A stretch of 64,000 bases of DNA from Dama dama. Lineage: Eukaryota; Chordata; Mammalia; Artiodactyla; Cervidae. Location of the stretch: positions 44,485,501 to 44,549,500 of the forward strand of contig NC_083710.1 of assembly GCF_033118175.1 (NCBI RefSeq). The letters run 5' to 3'. Positions 1 through 10,267 of this stretch are shown here, piece by piece (the first letter of the stretch is position 1; each line of letters opens with the position of its first letter). Position numbers and translations under genes: made by a program. The notes under the pieces are model-generated. The model was given only the letters and a program-made list of their open reading frames with translations. It did no database searches and was not told the DNA's origin.

Positions 1-1098
1 TTAGTTTCTTGAATGTATGTTTGTAAAAAAGACTATGGATTGCATGCATGAACAAAGAAGATACATGCAGTGTCTGCCATTCCTTGTAACTGTCTTCAAC
101 TATCATGCTGTGACATCCCATGAGCACAAAATACATATGACTAAAATGTATGGAAAACAAGTGATACTACAATCCAGGACAAGGTGTAAGAGAGGACAAT
201 TTTTCCATTCAAACTATAATGTGCTTCCATCACAGAAAGCAAGCAATGGCTTTCCAACAAATCTGAACCAGTAAGAAACCCTATCATCCTCTTCCTTATT
301 TATGTTACTTCCTTGTGTTAGAGAGCTATTTAAGCTGAAAAAGAAGACATAAAAGGAAAGCAAAAGATAAGGCAACCTATAATTTCTCATTTTGTCAACT
401 TTTCCTTAATCTTTGGTAAACTTGAAGTAGAGAGTATTGGTAGACTGTGCACAGATCATTAACTGAAATAAGAACAGTTTAGTTAGTTCAGTGCAGTGTT
501 TCCAATATTCTGGTAACAGTACATGTGTATGTATGAGTTATCAAACAAAAACAATGTGTTATTGGTTATTTTGTATATAAATTAAGCGCTTTTACACTTC
601 TCTTTCAAAATCACATTGCAGAATATAATAATGACTGAATAATAAATGCTAATTTTTCTTTGCTTAGAACAAAATTAAATATCAAATTAAAAACACTATG
701 AGAGTCAAAAGAGACCACAGAAGAAAATAAGTTTTACATTTTAATACCTGTAGAGACACCTTGGCCTGCTTTTTGAAAAGGTAGCTCACATTTTCAGTTC
801 ACATTGTGTCCTTTAAATTCTGTAGTTGATGTTGATCATTCACTACTATCACAAATGCAGTTTAATTTCAGAAACATTTATCCATGGGTTTGACTCACAA
901 CATCTCTCTATGGTTATGGGTATATGGATAAGGTACTGAATCTCTTAGAGACAGTAACATTTTCCTTTAAGAGTCTTTGTAAGGGAAGAATAAGATAAGT
1001 ATCCCCGCTAATAAAGAGTAGAGCAGGGATGTGTTCTATTCCCCCTCTTTCACCTTCTCTGGGTAGTCTAAAGGTTACTCACTTAAATTAATCCAATA
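1..1098. other. Unique AT-rich DNA, no gene seen
   Basis: No repeat family, splice-flanked exon or conserved protein is recognisable here. An 85-codon frame at 17-274 has no recognisable domain and looks like a chance ORF. Confidence 0.5.
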
Positions 1099-1111
1099 TA
1101 ATCATGCAACG

Positions 1112-2066
1112 ATGGGCACAATAAAGGAAAGAAATGGCATGGACCTAACAGAAGCAGAAGATATTAAAGAGAATTGGCAAGAATACACAGAAGAACTATA
1201 CAAAGAAAATTTTCATGGCCTAGATAATCACCTTGGTGTGATCACTCACCTAGACCCAAACATCCTAGAATATGAAGTCAAGTGGGCCTTAGGAAGCATC
1301 ACTATGAACAAAGCTAGTGGAGGTGATAGAATTCCACTTGAGCTATTTCAAATCCTAAAAGATGATGCTGTGAAAGTGCTGCACTCAACATGCCAGCAAA
1401 TTTGGAAAACTCAGCAGTGGCCACAGGACTGGAAAAGGTCCATTTTCATTATAATCCCAAAGAATGCTCAGACTACCACACAATTGCACTCATCTTACAT
1501 GCTAGCAAAGCAATGCTCAAAATTCTACAAGCCAGGCTTCAACAGTACTTGAAATGTGAACTTCCAGATGTTCAAGTTGGATTAGAAAAGGCAGAGGAAC
1601 CAGAGATCAAATTGCCAACATACACTGGATCATCGAAAAAGCAAGAGAATTCTAGAACAACGTTTACTTCTGCTTTATTGACTATGTCAAAGCCTTTGAC
1701 TGTGTGGATCACAACAAACTGTGGAAAATTCTGAAAGAGATGGGAATACCAGACCACCTGATTTGCCTCCTGAAAAATCTGTATGCAGGTCAAGAAGCAA
1801 CAGTTAGAACTGGACATGGAACGATAGACTGGTTCCAAATTGGGAAGGGAGTACATCAAGGCTGTATATTGTCACCCTGCTTATTTAACTTACACACAGA
1901 GTACATTATCCAAAATGCCAGACTGGAAGAAACACAAGCTGGAATCAAGATTGCCAGGAGAAATATCAATAACCTCAGGTATGCAGATGACACCACCCTT
2001 ATGGCAGAAAGTGAAGAACTAAAGAGCCTCTTGATGAAAGTGAGAGGAGAGTGACAAAGTTGGCTT
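1112..2066 (+). pseudogene. BovB reverse transcriptase fragment
   Basis: This is the RT part of the BovB ORF, broken into several frames: 1112-1552 (146 codons), a shifted frame around 1390-1734, and 1704-2054 (116 codons). The first frame contains the RT fingers region (MNKASGGDRIPLELF). The last contains the motif C equivalent, RYADD, near 1978-1992, so the catalytic Asp pair survives. At least two frameshifts and the missing N-terminal endonuclease make it nonfunctional. The family function is target-primed reverse transcription in the nucleus; the loss of activity is inferred from the breaks. Confidence 0.85.
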
Positions 2067-2082
2067 AAAATTCAACATTCAG

Positions 2083-3029
2083 CCCAATCAAAAAATGGGC
2101 CAAAGAACTAAACAGACATTTCTCCAAAGAAGACATACAGATGGCTAACAAACACATGAAAAGATGCTCAACATCACTCATTATTAGAGAAATGCAAATC
2201 AAAACCACAATGAGGTACCATTACACGCCAGTCAGGATGGCTGCTATCCAAAAGTCTACAAGCAATAAATGCTGGAGAGGGTGTGGAGAAAAGGGAACCC
2301 TCTTACACTGTTGGTGGGAATGCAAACTAGTACAGCCGCTATGGAAAACAGTGTGGAGATTTCTTAAAAAACTGGAAATAGAACTGCCATATGACCCAGC
2401 AATCCCACTTCTGGGCATACACACTAAGGAAACCAGATCTGAAAGAGACACGTGCACCCCAATGTACATCGCAGCACTGTTTATAATAGCCAGGACATGG
2501 AAGCAACCTAGATGCCCATCAGCAGATGAATGGATAAGGAAGCTGTGGTACATATACACCATGGAATATTACTCAGCCATTAAAAAGAATTCATTTGAAC
2601 CAGTCCTAATGAGATGGATGAAGCTGGAGACCATTATACAGAGTGAAGTAAGCCAGAAAGATAAAGAACATTACAACATACTATCACATATATATGGAAT
2701 TTAGAAAGGTGATAACGATAACCCTATATGCAAAACAGAAAAAGAGACACAGAAATACAGAACAGACTTTTGAACTTTGTGGGAGAATGTGAGGGTGGGA
2801 TATTTCAAAAGAACAGCATGTATACTATCTATGGTGAAACAGATCACCAGCCCAGGTGGGATGCATGAGAGAAGTGCTCTGGCCTGGTGCACTGGGAAGA
2901 CCCAGAGGAATCGGGTGGAGAGGGAGGTGGGAGGGGGGATCGGGATTGGGAATACATGTAAATCCATGGCTGATTCATATCAATGTATGACAAAACCCAC
3001 TGGAAAAAAAAAAAATAATAATAAAAAAA
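2083..3029 (+). mobile_element. 5'-truncated L1 inserted into BovB
   Basis: This is the 3' end of a ruminant L1: the end of ORF2, a 3'UTR of about 0.3 kb with the usual GGGAGG-rich stretch, and an A-rich tail ending in poly-A. A 16-bp direct repeat (2067-2082 and 3030-3045) flanks it. The insertion site reads TT/AAAA, the L1 endonuclease preference, and the flanking BovB sequence joins seamlessly when the insert is ignored. This is a textbook target-primed insertion that is younger than the BovB copy. Only about 0.9 kb of a 7-8 kb element is present. Confidence 0.93.
2141..2704 (+). pseudogene. L1 ORF2 C-terminal fragment, open frame
   Basis: An uninterrupted 187-codon frame encodes the C-terminal end of L1 ORF2p. 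It includes the cysteine-rich segment (CWRGCGEKGTLLHCWWEC) and ends in the typical HIYGI followed by a stop. The frame really continues upstream to about 2084, where the insertion begins; the ATG at 2141 is internal to ORF2. The C-terminal domain is known to contribute to RNA binding in L1 ORF2p. Without the endonuclease and RT this fragment cannot retrotranspose. The open frame suggests a fairly recent insertion or simply few mutations. No promoter is visible. Confidence 0.85.
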
Positions 3030-3671
3030 AAAATTCAACATTCAGAAAACAAAGATCATGGAATCTGGTCCCATCGCTTCATGGCAAATAGATGGGGAAA
3101 CAGTAGAAACAGTGACAGACTTTACTTTGGGAGGGCTCCAAAATCACTGCAGATGGTGACTGCAGCCATGAAATTAAAAGATGCTTGCTCCTTGGGAAAA
3201 AAGTTATGATCAACCTAGACAGCATATTAAAAAGCAGAGGCATTACTTTGCCAACAAAGGTCCATCTAGCGAGAGCTATGGTTTTTCCAGTAGTCATATA
3301 TGGATGTGAGAGGTGGATTATTAAGAAAGCTGAATGCTGAAGAATTGATGTGTTTGAACGGTGGTGCTGGAGAAGACTCCTGAGAGTCCCTTGGACAGCA
3401 AGGAGATCCAACCAGTCCATCCTAAAGGAAATCAGTTCTGAGTATTCATTGGAAGGACTGATCCTGAAGCTGAAAATCCAATACTTTGAACATCTGATGA
3501 GAAGAACTGACTCATTTGAAAAGACCCTGTTCCTGCAAAAGATTGAAGGTGAGAGAAAGGGACAACAGAGGATGAGATGGTTGGATGTTATCACCGACTC
3601 ACTGGACATGAGTTTGAGTAAACTCCAGGAGTTTGTTATGGACAAGGAGGCCTGGTGTACTGCAGTTTATG

Positions 3672-3957
3672 GGGCCTGCAATGCAGGAGACCCTGGTTTG
3701 ATTCCTTGGTTGATAAGGTCCCCTGGAGAAGTGATAGGCTACCTACTCGAGCATTCTTGGATGGTTCAGATGTTAAAGAATCCAGCTGCAATGTGGGAGA
3801 TCTGGGTTTGATCCCTGGGTTGGGAAGTTCCCCTGGAGGAAGGCATGGCAACCCACTTCAGTATTCTTTCCTGGAGAACCCCCATGGATAGAGCAGCCTG
3901 GTGGACTACATGGTATCACAGAGAGTCAGACACAACTGAGTGACTAAGCACACATAG
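3672..3957 (+). mobile_element. Bov-tA2-type SINE forming the 3' end of a BovB copy
   Basis: Two tRNA-Glu-derived heads are recognisable (around 3674-3760 and 3762-3825), each with a B-box-like GGTTTGAT sequence. They are followed by the Bov-A body and the end shared with BovB, AGTCAGACACAACTGAG. It starts directly on BovB sequence near 3671, with no target duplication of its own. The only duplication found brackets the whole BovB plus SINE block (1099-1106 and 3958-3965). It may be a template-switch product or a nested SINE followed by loss of the BovB tail. Confidence 0.8.
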
Positions 3958-4185
3958 TAATCATGTTTCATTCTCATTATAAGTAGATACTCTAAAATAA
4001 GCAATGATGTAAGGATAGTACTTAGGAATAGCCCCATATATCTAACTTGCCATCTACTCTCAAAAGCAAGAGATTTCTACCCCTTCTTTCATAATACAGT
4101 AAAAAGAATAATAGAGTCAATTTTCTATTTGGTCTCAAATTTTTCTTTTTTCTTTTTCTTTTTTTGTATTTGTACATTTTAATTA

Positions 4186-4835
4186 TTGCTGTTCAGTTAC
4201 TAAGTGATGTCCAACTCTTTGTGTCTCGTGGGTGGCAGCATGCCAGGCTCCTCCATCCTTCACTATATCCCTCTCTTTGAGTTTGCCCAAATTTATGTTC
4301 ACTGAGTCAGTCATGCTATCAAACCATCTCATCCTCTGCCACCTTCATCTCCATTTGCCTTCAATCTTTCCCAATATCAGGATTTTTCCAATGAGTCGGC
4401 TCTTTCTTCAGGTGGCCAAAGTATTGGAGTTTCAGCTTCAGCATCAGTCCTTCCAATGTATATTCAGGTTTGATTTCTGTTAGGTTTGGTTGATTTGATT
4501 GCCTTGTAGTCCAAGAGACTTTGAAGATTCTTCTCTAGCACCATGATTAAACAGCATCAGTCCTTCAGTGCTCATCCTTCTTCATGACAAAACTCTCATA
4601 TCCACACATGACTACTGGAAAAAAAAAAAAAACAGAAAAATTATAGCTTTGATTAGATGGACTTTTGTCTTCAATGTGATGTTTTGATTCTTAATATACT
4701 GTCTAGTTTTTCAATAGCTTTCCTTCAAAGAAGCAAACTTCTTTTAATTTTGTGGTTAAAGTTACTGTCTACAGCGATTTTGGAGCCCAAGAAAATAAAA
4801 ATTTTCACTGCTTTCACATTTTCTCCTTCTTTTCT
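4186..4835 (-). mobile_element. Old BovB 3' fragment
   Basis: This is the reverse complement of the BovB 3' region, starting with a degraded BovB terminus (TGTTCAGTTACTAAG) and reaching the region upstream of the RT-associated end. Many substitutions and an expanded A-run at about 4619-4633 mark it as diverged. No coding capacity is left. Confidence 0.85.
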
Positions 4836-5019
4836 TCATTAATGCTTGAAATAGAATAACAACAACAACAAAGAAGGTAGCTTCTCTCTATCTTATGGTC
4901 CTGGCAGATGTTAGCATCAAACTGTTAATAGAAATGTTTCACTTTGAAACCTTAGCAACAACTGCTTTCTTCCTCAATATCTTTCATTCCTTAAACACTG
5001 TCCTCTTGTTCTAGGGCTT

Positions 5020-6405
5020 TGTTGCTGTTGCTATTCATTGCTAAGTCATGCCCAACTCTTTGTTACCCCAGGACTGCATCATGCCAGGGTTCCTTGTCCT
5101 TCACTATCTCCAGAATTTGCTCACACTCATCTCCACTGAGTTTATGTGCCTACATGTCCCCTTCTCCTCCTGCCCTCAATCTTTCTCAGAATCAGAGTCT
5201 TTTCTAATGAGTCAGTTCTTTGCAGCAGGTGGCCAAGTTATTGGAACTTCAGCTTTAGAATCCGTACTTCCAATGAGTATTCAGGTTTGAGTTCCTTTAG
5301 GATTAACTGGTTTGTTTTCCTTGCTTTCCTAGGTACTCTCATGAGTCTTCTCCAACACAATTTGAAAGCATCAGTTTGTCAGTGCTCACCTTTCTTTATG
5401 GTCCAGTTTTCACATTCATACATGACTACTGGAAAAACCATAACTTTGACTAGGAGGGACCTTTGTTGGAAAAGTGATGTCTCTGTTTTTTAATACACTG
5501 TCTAGTTTTGTCATAGCTTTTGTTCCAAGGAGCAAACATCTTTTAATTTCAGAGCTGTAATCACCATCTGCAGTGATTTGGAGCCTAAGAAAATAAAATC
5601 TGTCACTATTTTCATTTTTTCCCCATCTATTTGCTAAGAAGTGTTGAGACCAGATGCCACAATCTTAGCTGTGTTTTTTTTTTTTTTTTTTTAATATTTA
5701 TTGGACTTATTAAAATATTGCTTCTTTTTCATGTTTTGGTTTTTTAGTGAGATGCATGTGGGATCTTAGCTCCCCAACCAGGAATCAAGCATTCTGCAAT
5801 TGGAAGGCAAAGTCTTAAACACTGGACCACCATGGTAGTACTCAATCTTAGTTTTTTGAATGTTGAATTTTAAGAAAGCTTTTTCACTCTTCTCTTTAAC
5901 CTTCATCAAGAAGCTCTTTAATTCCTCTTTGTTTTTTGTTTTTTTTTTTTTTTTTTGCCATAAGGGTGGTTTTCATCTGCATATCTGAGGTTATTAATAT
6001 TTCTCCCCACAATCTTGATTCTAGCTTGAGCTTCATCCAGCCCAGCATTTCACATGATGTACTCTGCATAGAAGTTAAATAAGCAGGGTGAAAATATAAG
6101 CCTTGATGTACTCCTTTCCCAATTTGGAACCAGTCATTTGTTACATGCCCAGTTCTACCTGTTGCTTCTTGACCTGCATACAGATTTCTCAGGAGGCAGG
6201 TGAGATGGTCTGGTACTCCCATCTTTTTAAGATTTTTTTTTAGTTTGTTTTGAACCACAGAGTCAAAGGGTTTAGTGTAGTCAGTGAAACAGAAGAAGAT
6301 GTTTCTCTGGAATTCCCTTGCATTTTCTATGATTCACTGGATGTTGGTAATTTGATCTCTGGCTACTCTGCCTTTTCTAAGTCCAGCTTGTACATCTGAA
6401 AGTTT
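5020..6405 (-). mobile_element. BovB fragment, interrupted by a CHR-type SINE
   Basis: This is a second, independent minus-strand BovB copy just downstream of the previous one, covering the 3' end up to the RT palm region. An 8-bp repeat TAGGGCTT (5012-5019 and 6406-6413) flanks it. The BovB sequence stops at about 5668 and resumes at 5843, with a tRNA-derived SINE between. The remaining minus-strand frame at 5896-6258 includes the RT region YAGQEATGRTGH. It has a run of lysines from an expanded A-tract and several stops, so it is a pseudogene. Confidence 0.88.
5669..5842 (-). mobile_element. CHR-type (cetartiodactyl tRNA-Glu) SINE inside BovB
   Basis: Read on the minus strand it begins with a tRNA-like head (GGTGGTCCAGTG, then GATTCCTGGTTGGGGA) and ends in an A-rich tail, seen as poly-T at about 5674-5692. 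CAATCTTAG at 5660-5668 and 5843-5851 is the target duplication, and the host BovB is contiguous without it. This is a Pol III-type SINE with no coding capacity. Confidence 0.82.
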
Positions 6406-6467
6406 TAGGGCTTACCTAACATTAGAAGTGTCTGCTTCTCTCAGACACATAATGCTTAAATTAATTT

Positions 6468-6664
6468 GAAAGTGAAAGTCACTCAGTCGTGTCTGACTCT
6501 TTGCAACCCCATGGGCTATACAATCCATGGAATTCTCCAGGCCTGAATACTAGAGTGGGTAGCCTATCCCATCTCCCAGGGATATTCCTGACCCAGGAAT
6601 TGAACCAGGGTCTCCTACACTGCAGGCAGATTCTTTGCCAACTGAACTAACAGGGAAGCCCAAT
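6468..6664 (-). mobile_element. Bov-tA SINE
   Basis: On the minus strand a tRNA-Glu head is followed by the Bov-A body and the BovB-like terminus (AGTCAGACACGACTGAGTG). ATTAATTT at 6460-6467 and 6665-6672 is the target duplication. The shared 3' end implies mobilisation by BovB machinery. Confidence 0.9.
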
Positions 6665-8262
6665 ATTAATTTAGATAATCTTTTATTGCAATGAAATAAA
6701 AATTTCATAACTTTAAGAAACATATTAAGCTAAAGAGTTTCCTTCCAAATATGGATTGCATTAATATTTAGATATTGATCAATCTGCTCTTGATTTCTGC
6801 TTATATGCTGTGTTTTTCAAATGCTTTTCATTTATTTTTTATTAAAGAATAATTGCTTTACAGAATTTTGTTTTTTTCTGTCAAACCTCAGTATGAATGA
6901 GCCATAGGTATAAGTATTTTCCCTCCCGTTTGAAACTCCATCCCATCTCCCTCCCCATTCCACCTTTCTAGGTTGATACAGAGATGCTGATTGAGTTTCC
7001 TGAGCCATACAGCATATTCCCACTGGCTGTTTATTTTACATATGGTAACGTAAGTATCCATGTTACTCTTTCCATACATCTCGCCCTCTCTTCCCCTCTC
7101 CCCATGTCCATAAATCTATTTTCTATGTCTGTTTCTCCATTGTTGCCCTGTAAATAAATTATTCAGTGACATTTTTCTAGATTCCATATATATCTGTTAG
7201 AATACAATATTTATCTTTTTCTTTCTGACTTACTTCACTCTCTAAAATAAGTTCTAGGATCATCTACCTCATTAAAACAGACTCAAATGTGTTCCTTTTT
7301 ATGGCTGAGTAATATTCCATTGTGTATATGTACCACTACTCCTTTATCCATACATCTATCGATGGGCATTAGGTTGCTTCCATGTTCTAGCTTTTGTACA
7401 TAGTGCTGTAAAGAACAATGGGATACATGTCTCTTTTTCAATTTTGGTGTCCTCAAGGTATATGCCTAGGAGTGGGCTTGCTGAGTCATACTATGGTTTT
7501 ATTCTTTGTTTGTTTGTTTGTTTTAGGAATCTCCATACCATCTTTCATTGTGTCTGTATCAATTTACATTCCTACTAACAGTGCAAGAGCATTCCCTTTT
7601 CTCCATATCCTCTCCAGCATTTAAAGTTTGTAGACTTTTTGATGGTGGCTCTGATTGGTGTGTGGGGATATCTCATTGTAGTTTTGATTTGCATTTCTCT
7701 AATAATGAGGGATGATGAGCATCTTTTCATGCTTTTGCTAGCCATCTATGTGTCTTCTTTGGATAAAAGTCTGTTTAGGTCTTTTCCCCACTTTTTGAAT
7801 GGGTTGCTTGTTTTTCTGGTATTGAGTTCTATGAGCTGCTTGTACATTTTGAAAATTAATCCTTTGTCAGTTGCTTCATTTGCTATTATTTTCTTCCATT
7901 TTGAGGGTTGTCTTTACCCCTTGCTTATGGTTTCCTTTGCTGTGCAAAACCTTTTAAGTTTAATCAGGTCCCTTTTATGTATGTTACTCTAGGAACTGGG
8001 TCATAGAGGATCCTGCTTTGATTTATGTCATCGAGTTTTCTGCCTATGTTTTCCTCTAAGAGTTTTATAGTTTCTGGTTTTAGAGTTGTGTCTTTAATTA
8101 ATTTTGAGTTTATCTTTGTGTATACTGTCAGAAGTGTTCTAATTTCATTCTTTTACATGTAGCTGTCCAGTTTTCCCAGCCCTATTTATTGAAAAGGCTG
8201 TCTTTGCCCCATTGTATATTCTTGCCTCCTTTGTCAAAAATAAGAAACCTATAGGTGTATGG

Positions 8263-10255
8263 TAGGAAGTCAAGAAACACGTGGAGTAAAGGGCAAATTT
8301 GTCCTTGGAGTACGTAATGAAGCAGGACAAAGGCTAATAGAGTTTTGCCAAGAGAACGCACTGGTCATAGCAAAATGGCTGTCCGAAGAGGCCTTAAAAA
8401 TAGCTGTGAAAAGAACAGAAGAGAAAAGCAAAGGAGAAAAGGAACGATATTCCCATCTCAGTGCAGAGTTCCAAAGAATAGCAAGGAGAGATAAGAAAGC
8501 CTTCCTCAGTGATACATGCAAAGAAATAGAGGAAAACAATAGAATTGGAAAGACTAGAGATCTGTTTAAGAAAATTAGAGATACCAAGGGAACATTTCAT
8601 GCAAAGATGGGTTCGATAAAGGACAGAAATGGTACGGACCTAACAGAAGCAGAAGATATTAAGAACAGGTGGCAAGAATACACAGAAGAACTGTACAAAA
8701 AAGATCTTTATGACACAGATAATCACAATGGTGTGATCACTCACCTAGAGCCAGATATCCTGGAAGGTGAAGCCAAGTGGGCCATCACTATGAACAAAGC
8801 TAGTGGAGGTGATGGAATTCCAGTTGAGCTATTACAAACCCTGAAAGATGATGCTGTGAAGGTGCTGCACGCAATATGCCAGCAAATTTGGAAAACTCAG
8901 CAGTGGCCACTGGACTGGAAAATGTCAGTTTTCATTCCAATCTTTAAGAAAGGCAGTGTCAAAGAATGCTTGAACTACCACACAATTGCACTCATCTCAC
9001 ACGCTAGTAAAGTAATGTTCAAAATTCTCCAAGCCCGACTTCAGTAATATGGGAACCGTGAACTTCCAGATGTTCAACCTGGTTTTAGAAAAGGCAGAGG
9101 AAAAAGAGATCAAATTGCCAACATCCACTGGATCATCAAAAAAGCAAGAGAGCTACAGAAAAACATCTACTTCTGCTTTATTGACTATGCCAAAGTCTTT
9201 GACTGTGTGGATCACAATAAACTGTGGAAAATTCTGAAAGAGATGGGAATACCAGACCAGCTGACCTGCCTCTTGAGAAACCTGTATGCAAGTCAGGAAG
9301 CAACAGTTAGAACTAGACATGGAACAACAGACTGGTTCCAAATAGGAAAAGGAGTATGTCAAGGCTTTTATTGTCACCCTGCTTGTTTAACTTATATGCA
9401 GAGTACATCATGAGAAATGCTTGGCTGGAAGAAGCATAAGCTACAATCAAGGTTGCTGGGAGAAATATCAATAACCTCAGATATGCAGATAATGCCCCCC
9501 TTATGGCAGAAAGTGAAGAGGAACTAAAAAGCCTCTTGATGCAAGTGAAAGAGGAGAGTGAAAAAGTTGGCTTAAAGCTCAGCATTCAGAAAACTAAGCT
9601 CATGGCATCTGGTCCCATCACTTCAATGTAAATAGATGGGGAAACAGTGGAAACCGTGGCTGACTTTATTTTTGGGGGCTCCAAAATCACTGCAGATGGT
9701 GATTGCAGCCATGAAATTAGAAGACACCTACTCCTTGGAAGGAAAGTTATGACCAACCTAGATAGCATATTAAAAAGCAGAGACATTACTTTGCCAACAG
9801 AGATCCGTCTAGTCAAGGCTATGGTTTTTCCAGTGGTCATGTATGGCTGTGAGAATTGGACTGTGAAAAAAGCTGAGCGCCGAAGAATTTATGTTTTTGA
9901 ACTGTGGTGTTGGAGAATACTTTTGAGTGTCCCTTGGACAGCAAAGAGGTCCAACCAGTCCATCCTAAAGGAGATCAGTCCTGGGTGTTCATTGGAAGGA
10001 CTGATGTTGAAGCTGAAACTCCAATACTTTGGCCACCTCATGAGAAGAGTTGACTCATTGGAAAAGACCCTGATGCTAGGAGGGATTGGGGGCAGGAGAA
10101 GAAGGGGATGACAGAGCATGAGATGGCTGGATGGCATCACCGACTCAATGGGCATGAATCTGAGTAAACTCTAGGAGTTGGTGATGAACAGGGAGACCTG
10201 GCTTGCTGCGATTCATGGGGTCACAAAGAGTTGGACACGACTTTGACAGACTCAA
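8263..10255 (+). pseudogene. BovB endonuclease/RT ORF, deleted and frameshifted
   Basis: A continuous 262-codon frame (8259-9047) begins in the endonuclease region (GQRLIEFCQENALVIA), passes straight into the linker (KWLSEEALKIAVKR) and continues through the RT N-terminal half (MNKASGGDGIPVELL, QLW-type QQIWKTQQWP). From memory of the family the joint skips the last part of the endonuclease. The reading stays in frame, so the deletion seems to be a multiple of three or was compensated. A stop at about 9048, a shifted frame at 9207-9413 and an altered RT box (YADN instead of YADD near 9481) follow. The 154-codon frame 9647-10111 is the C-terminal region. It cannot be functional. Confidence 0.82.
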
Positions 10256-10267
10256 CTGACTGAACTG
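8263..10267 (+). mobile_element. BovB inserted into L1 ORF2
   Basis: A 2.0 kb BovB lies opposite to its host L1. The L1 sequence runs to about 8262 and continues at 10268. ATAGGTG(T/C)ATGG at 8251-8262 and 10268-10279 is the target duplication, with one mismatch. The 3' terminus is complete, ending in the BovB signature of short ACTGA repeats instead of poly-A. The 5' part starts in the endonuclease region, then jumps near 8374 into the endonuclease-RT linker, so several hundred bases seem to be missing. Confidence 0.9.

Larger units (their letters stand above)
1107..3671 (+). mobile_element. BovB (RTE-type LINE), 5'-truncated, split by an L1
   Basis: The sequence matches the ruminant BovB reverse-transcriptase region and the region downstream of it, from just after the endonuclease/RT linker to near the 3' end. 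It is in two blocks, about 1107-2082 and 3046-3671, separated by an L1 at 2083-3029; the BovB reading continues directly across the gap. The normal BovB 3' terminus is missing. At about 3672 the sequence changes into a Bov-tA2-type SINE that runs to 3957. The 8-bp sequence TAATCATG lies at 1099-1106 and again at 3958-3965, so BovB plus SINE is bracketed as one insertion. BovB is an autonomous retrotransposon encoding an AP-type endonuclease and an RT. This copy lacks the endonuclease and carries frameshifts, so it is dead. Confidence 0.9.

Noticed and set aside
3674..3825. tRNA genes from A/B-box-like sequences
   Set aside because: These are the tRNA-Glu-derived heads of Bov-tA SINEs and do not fold as complete tRNAs in the sequence seen.
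4186..6405. Tandem duplication of one BovB segment
   Set aside because: The two neighbouring minus-strand copies differ in divergence and extent, and the second has its own duplication, so they are independent insertions.
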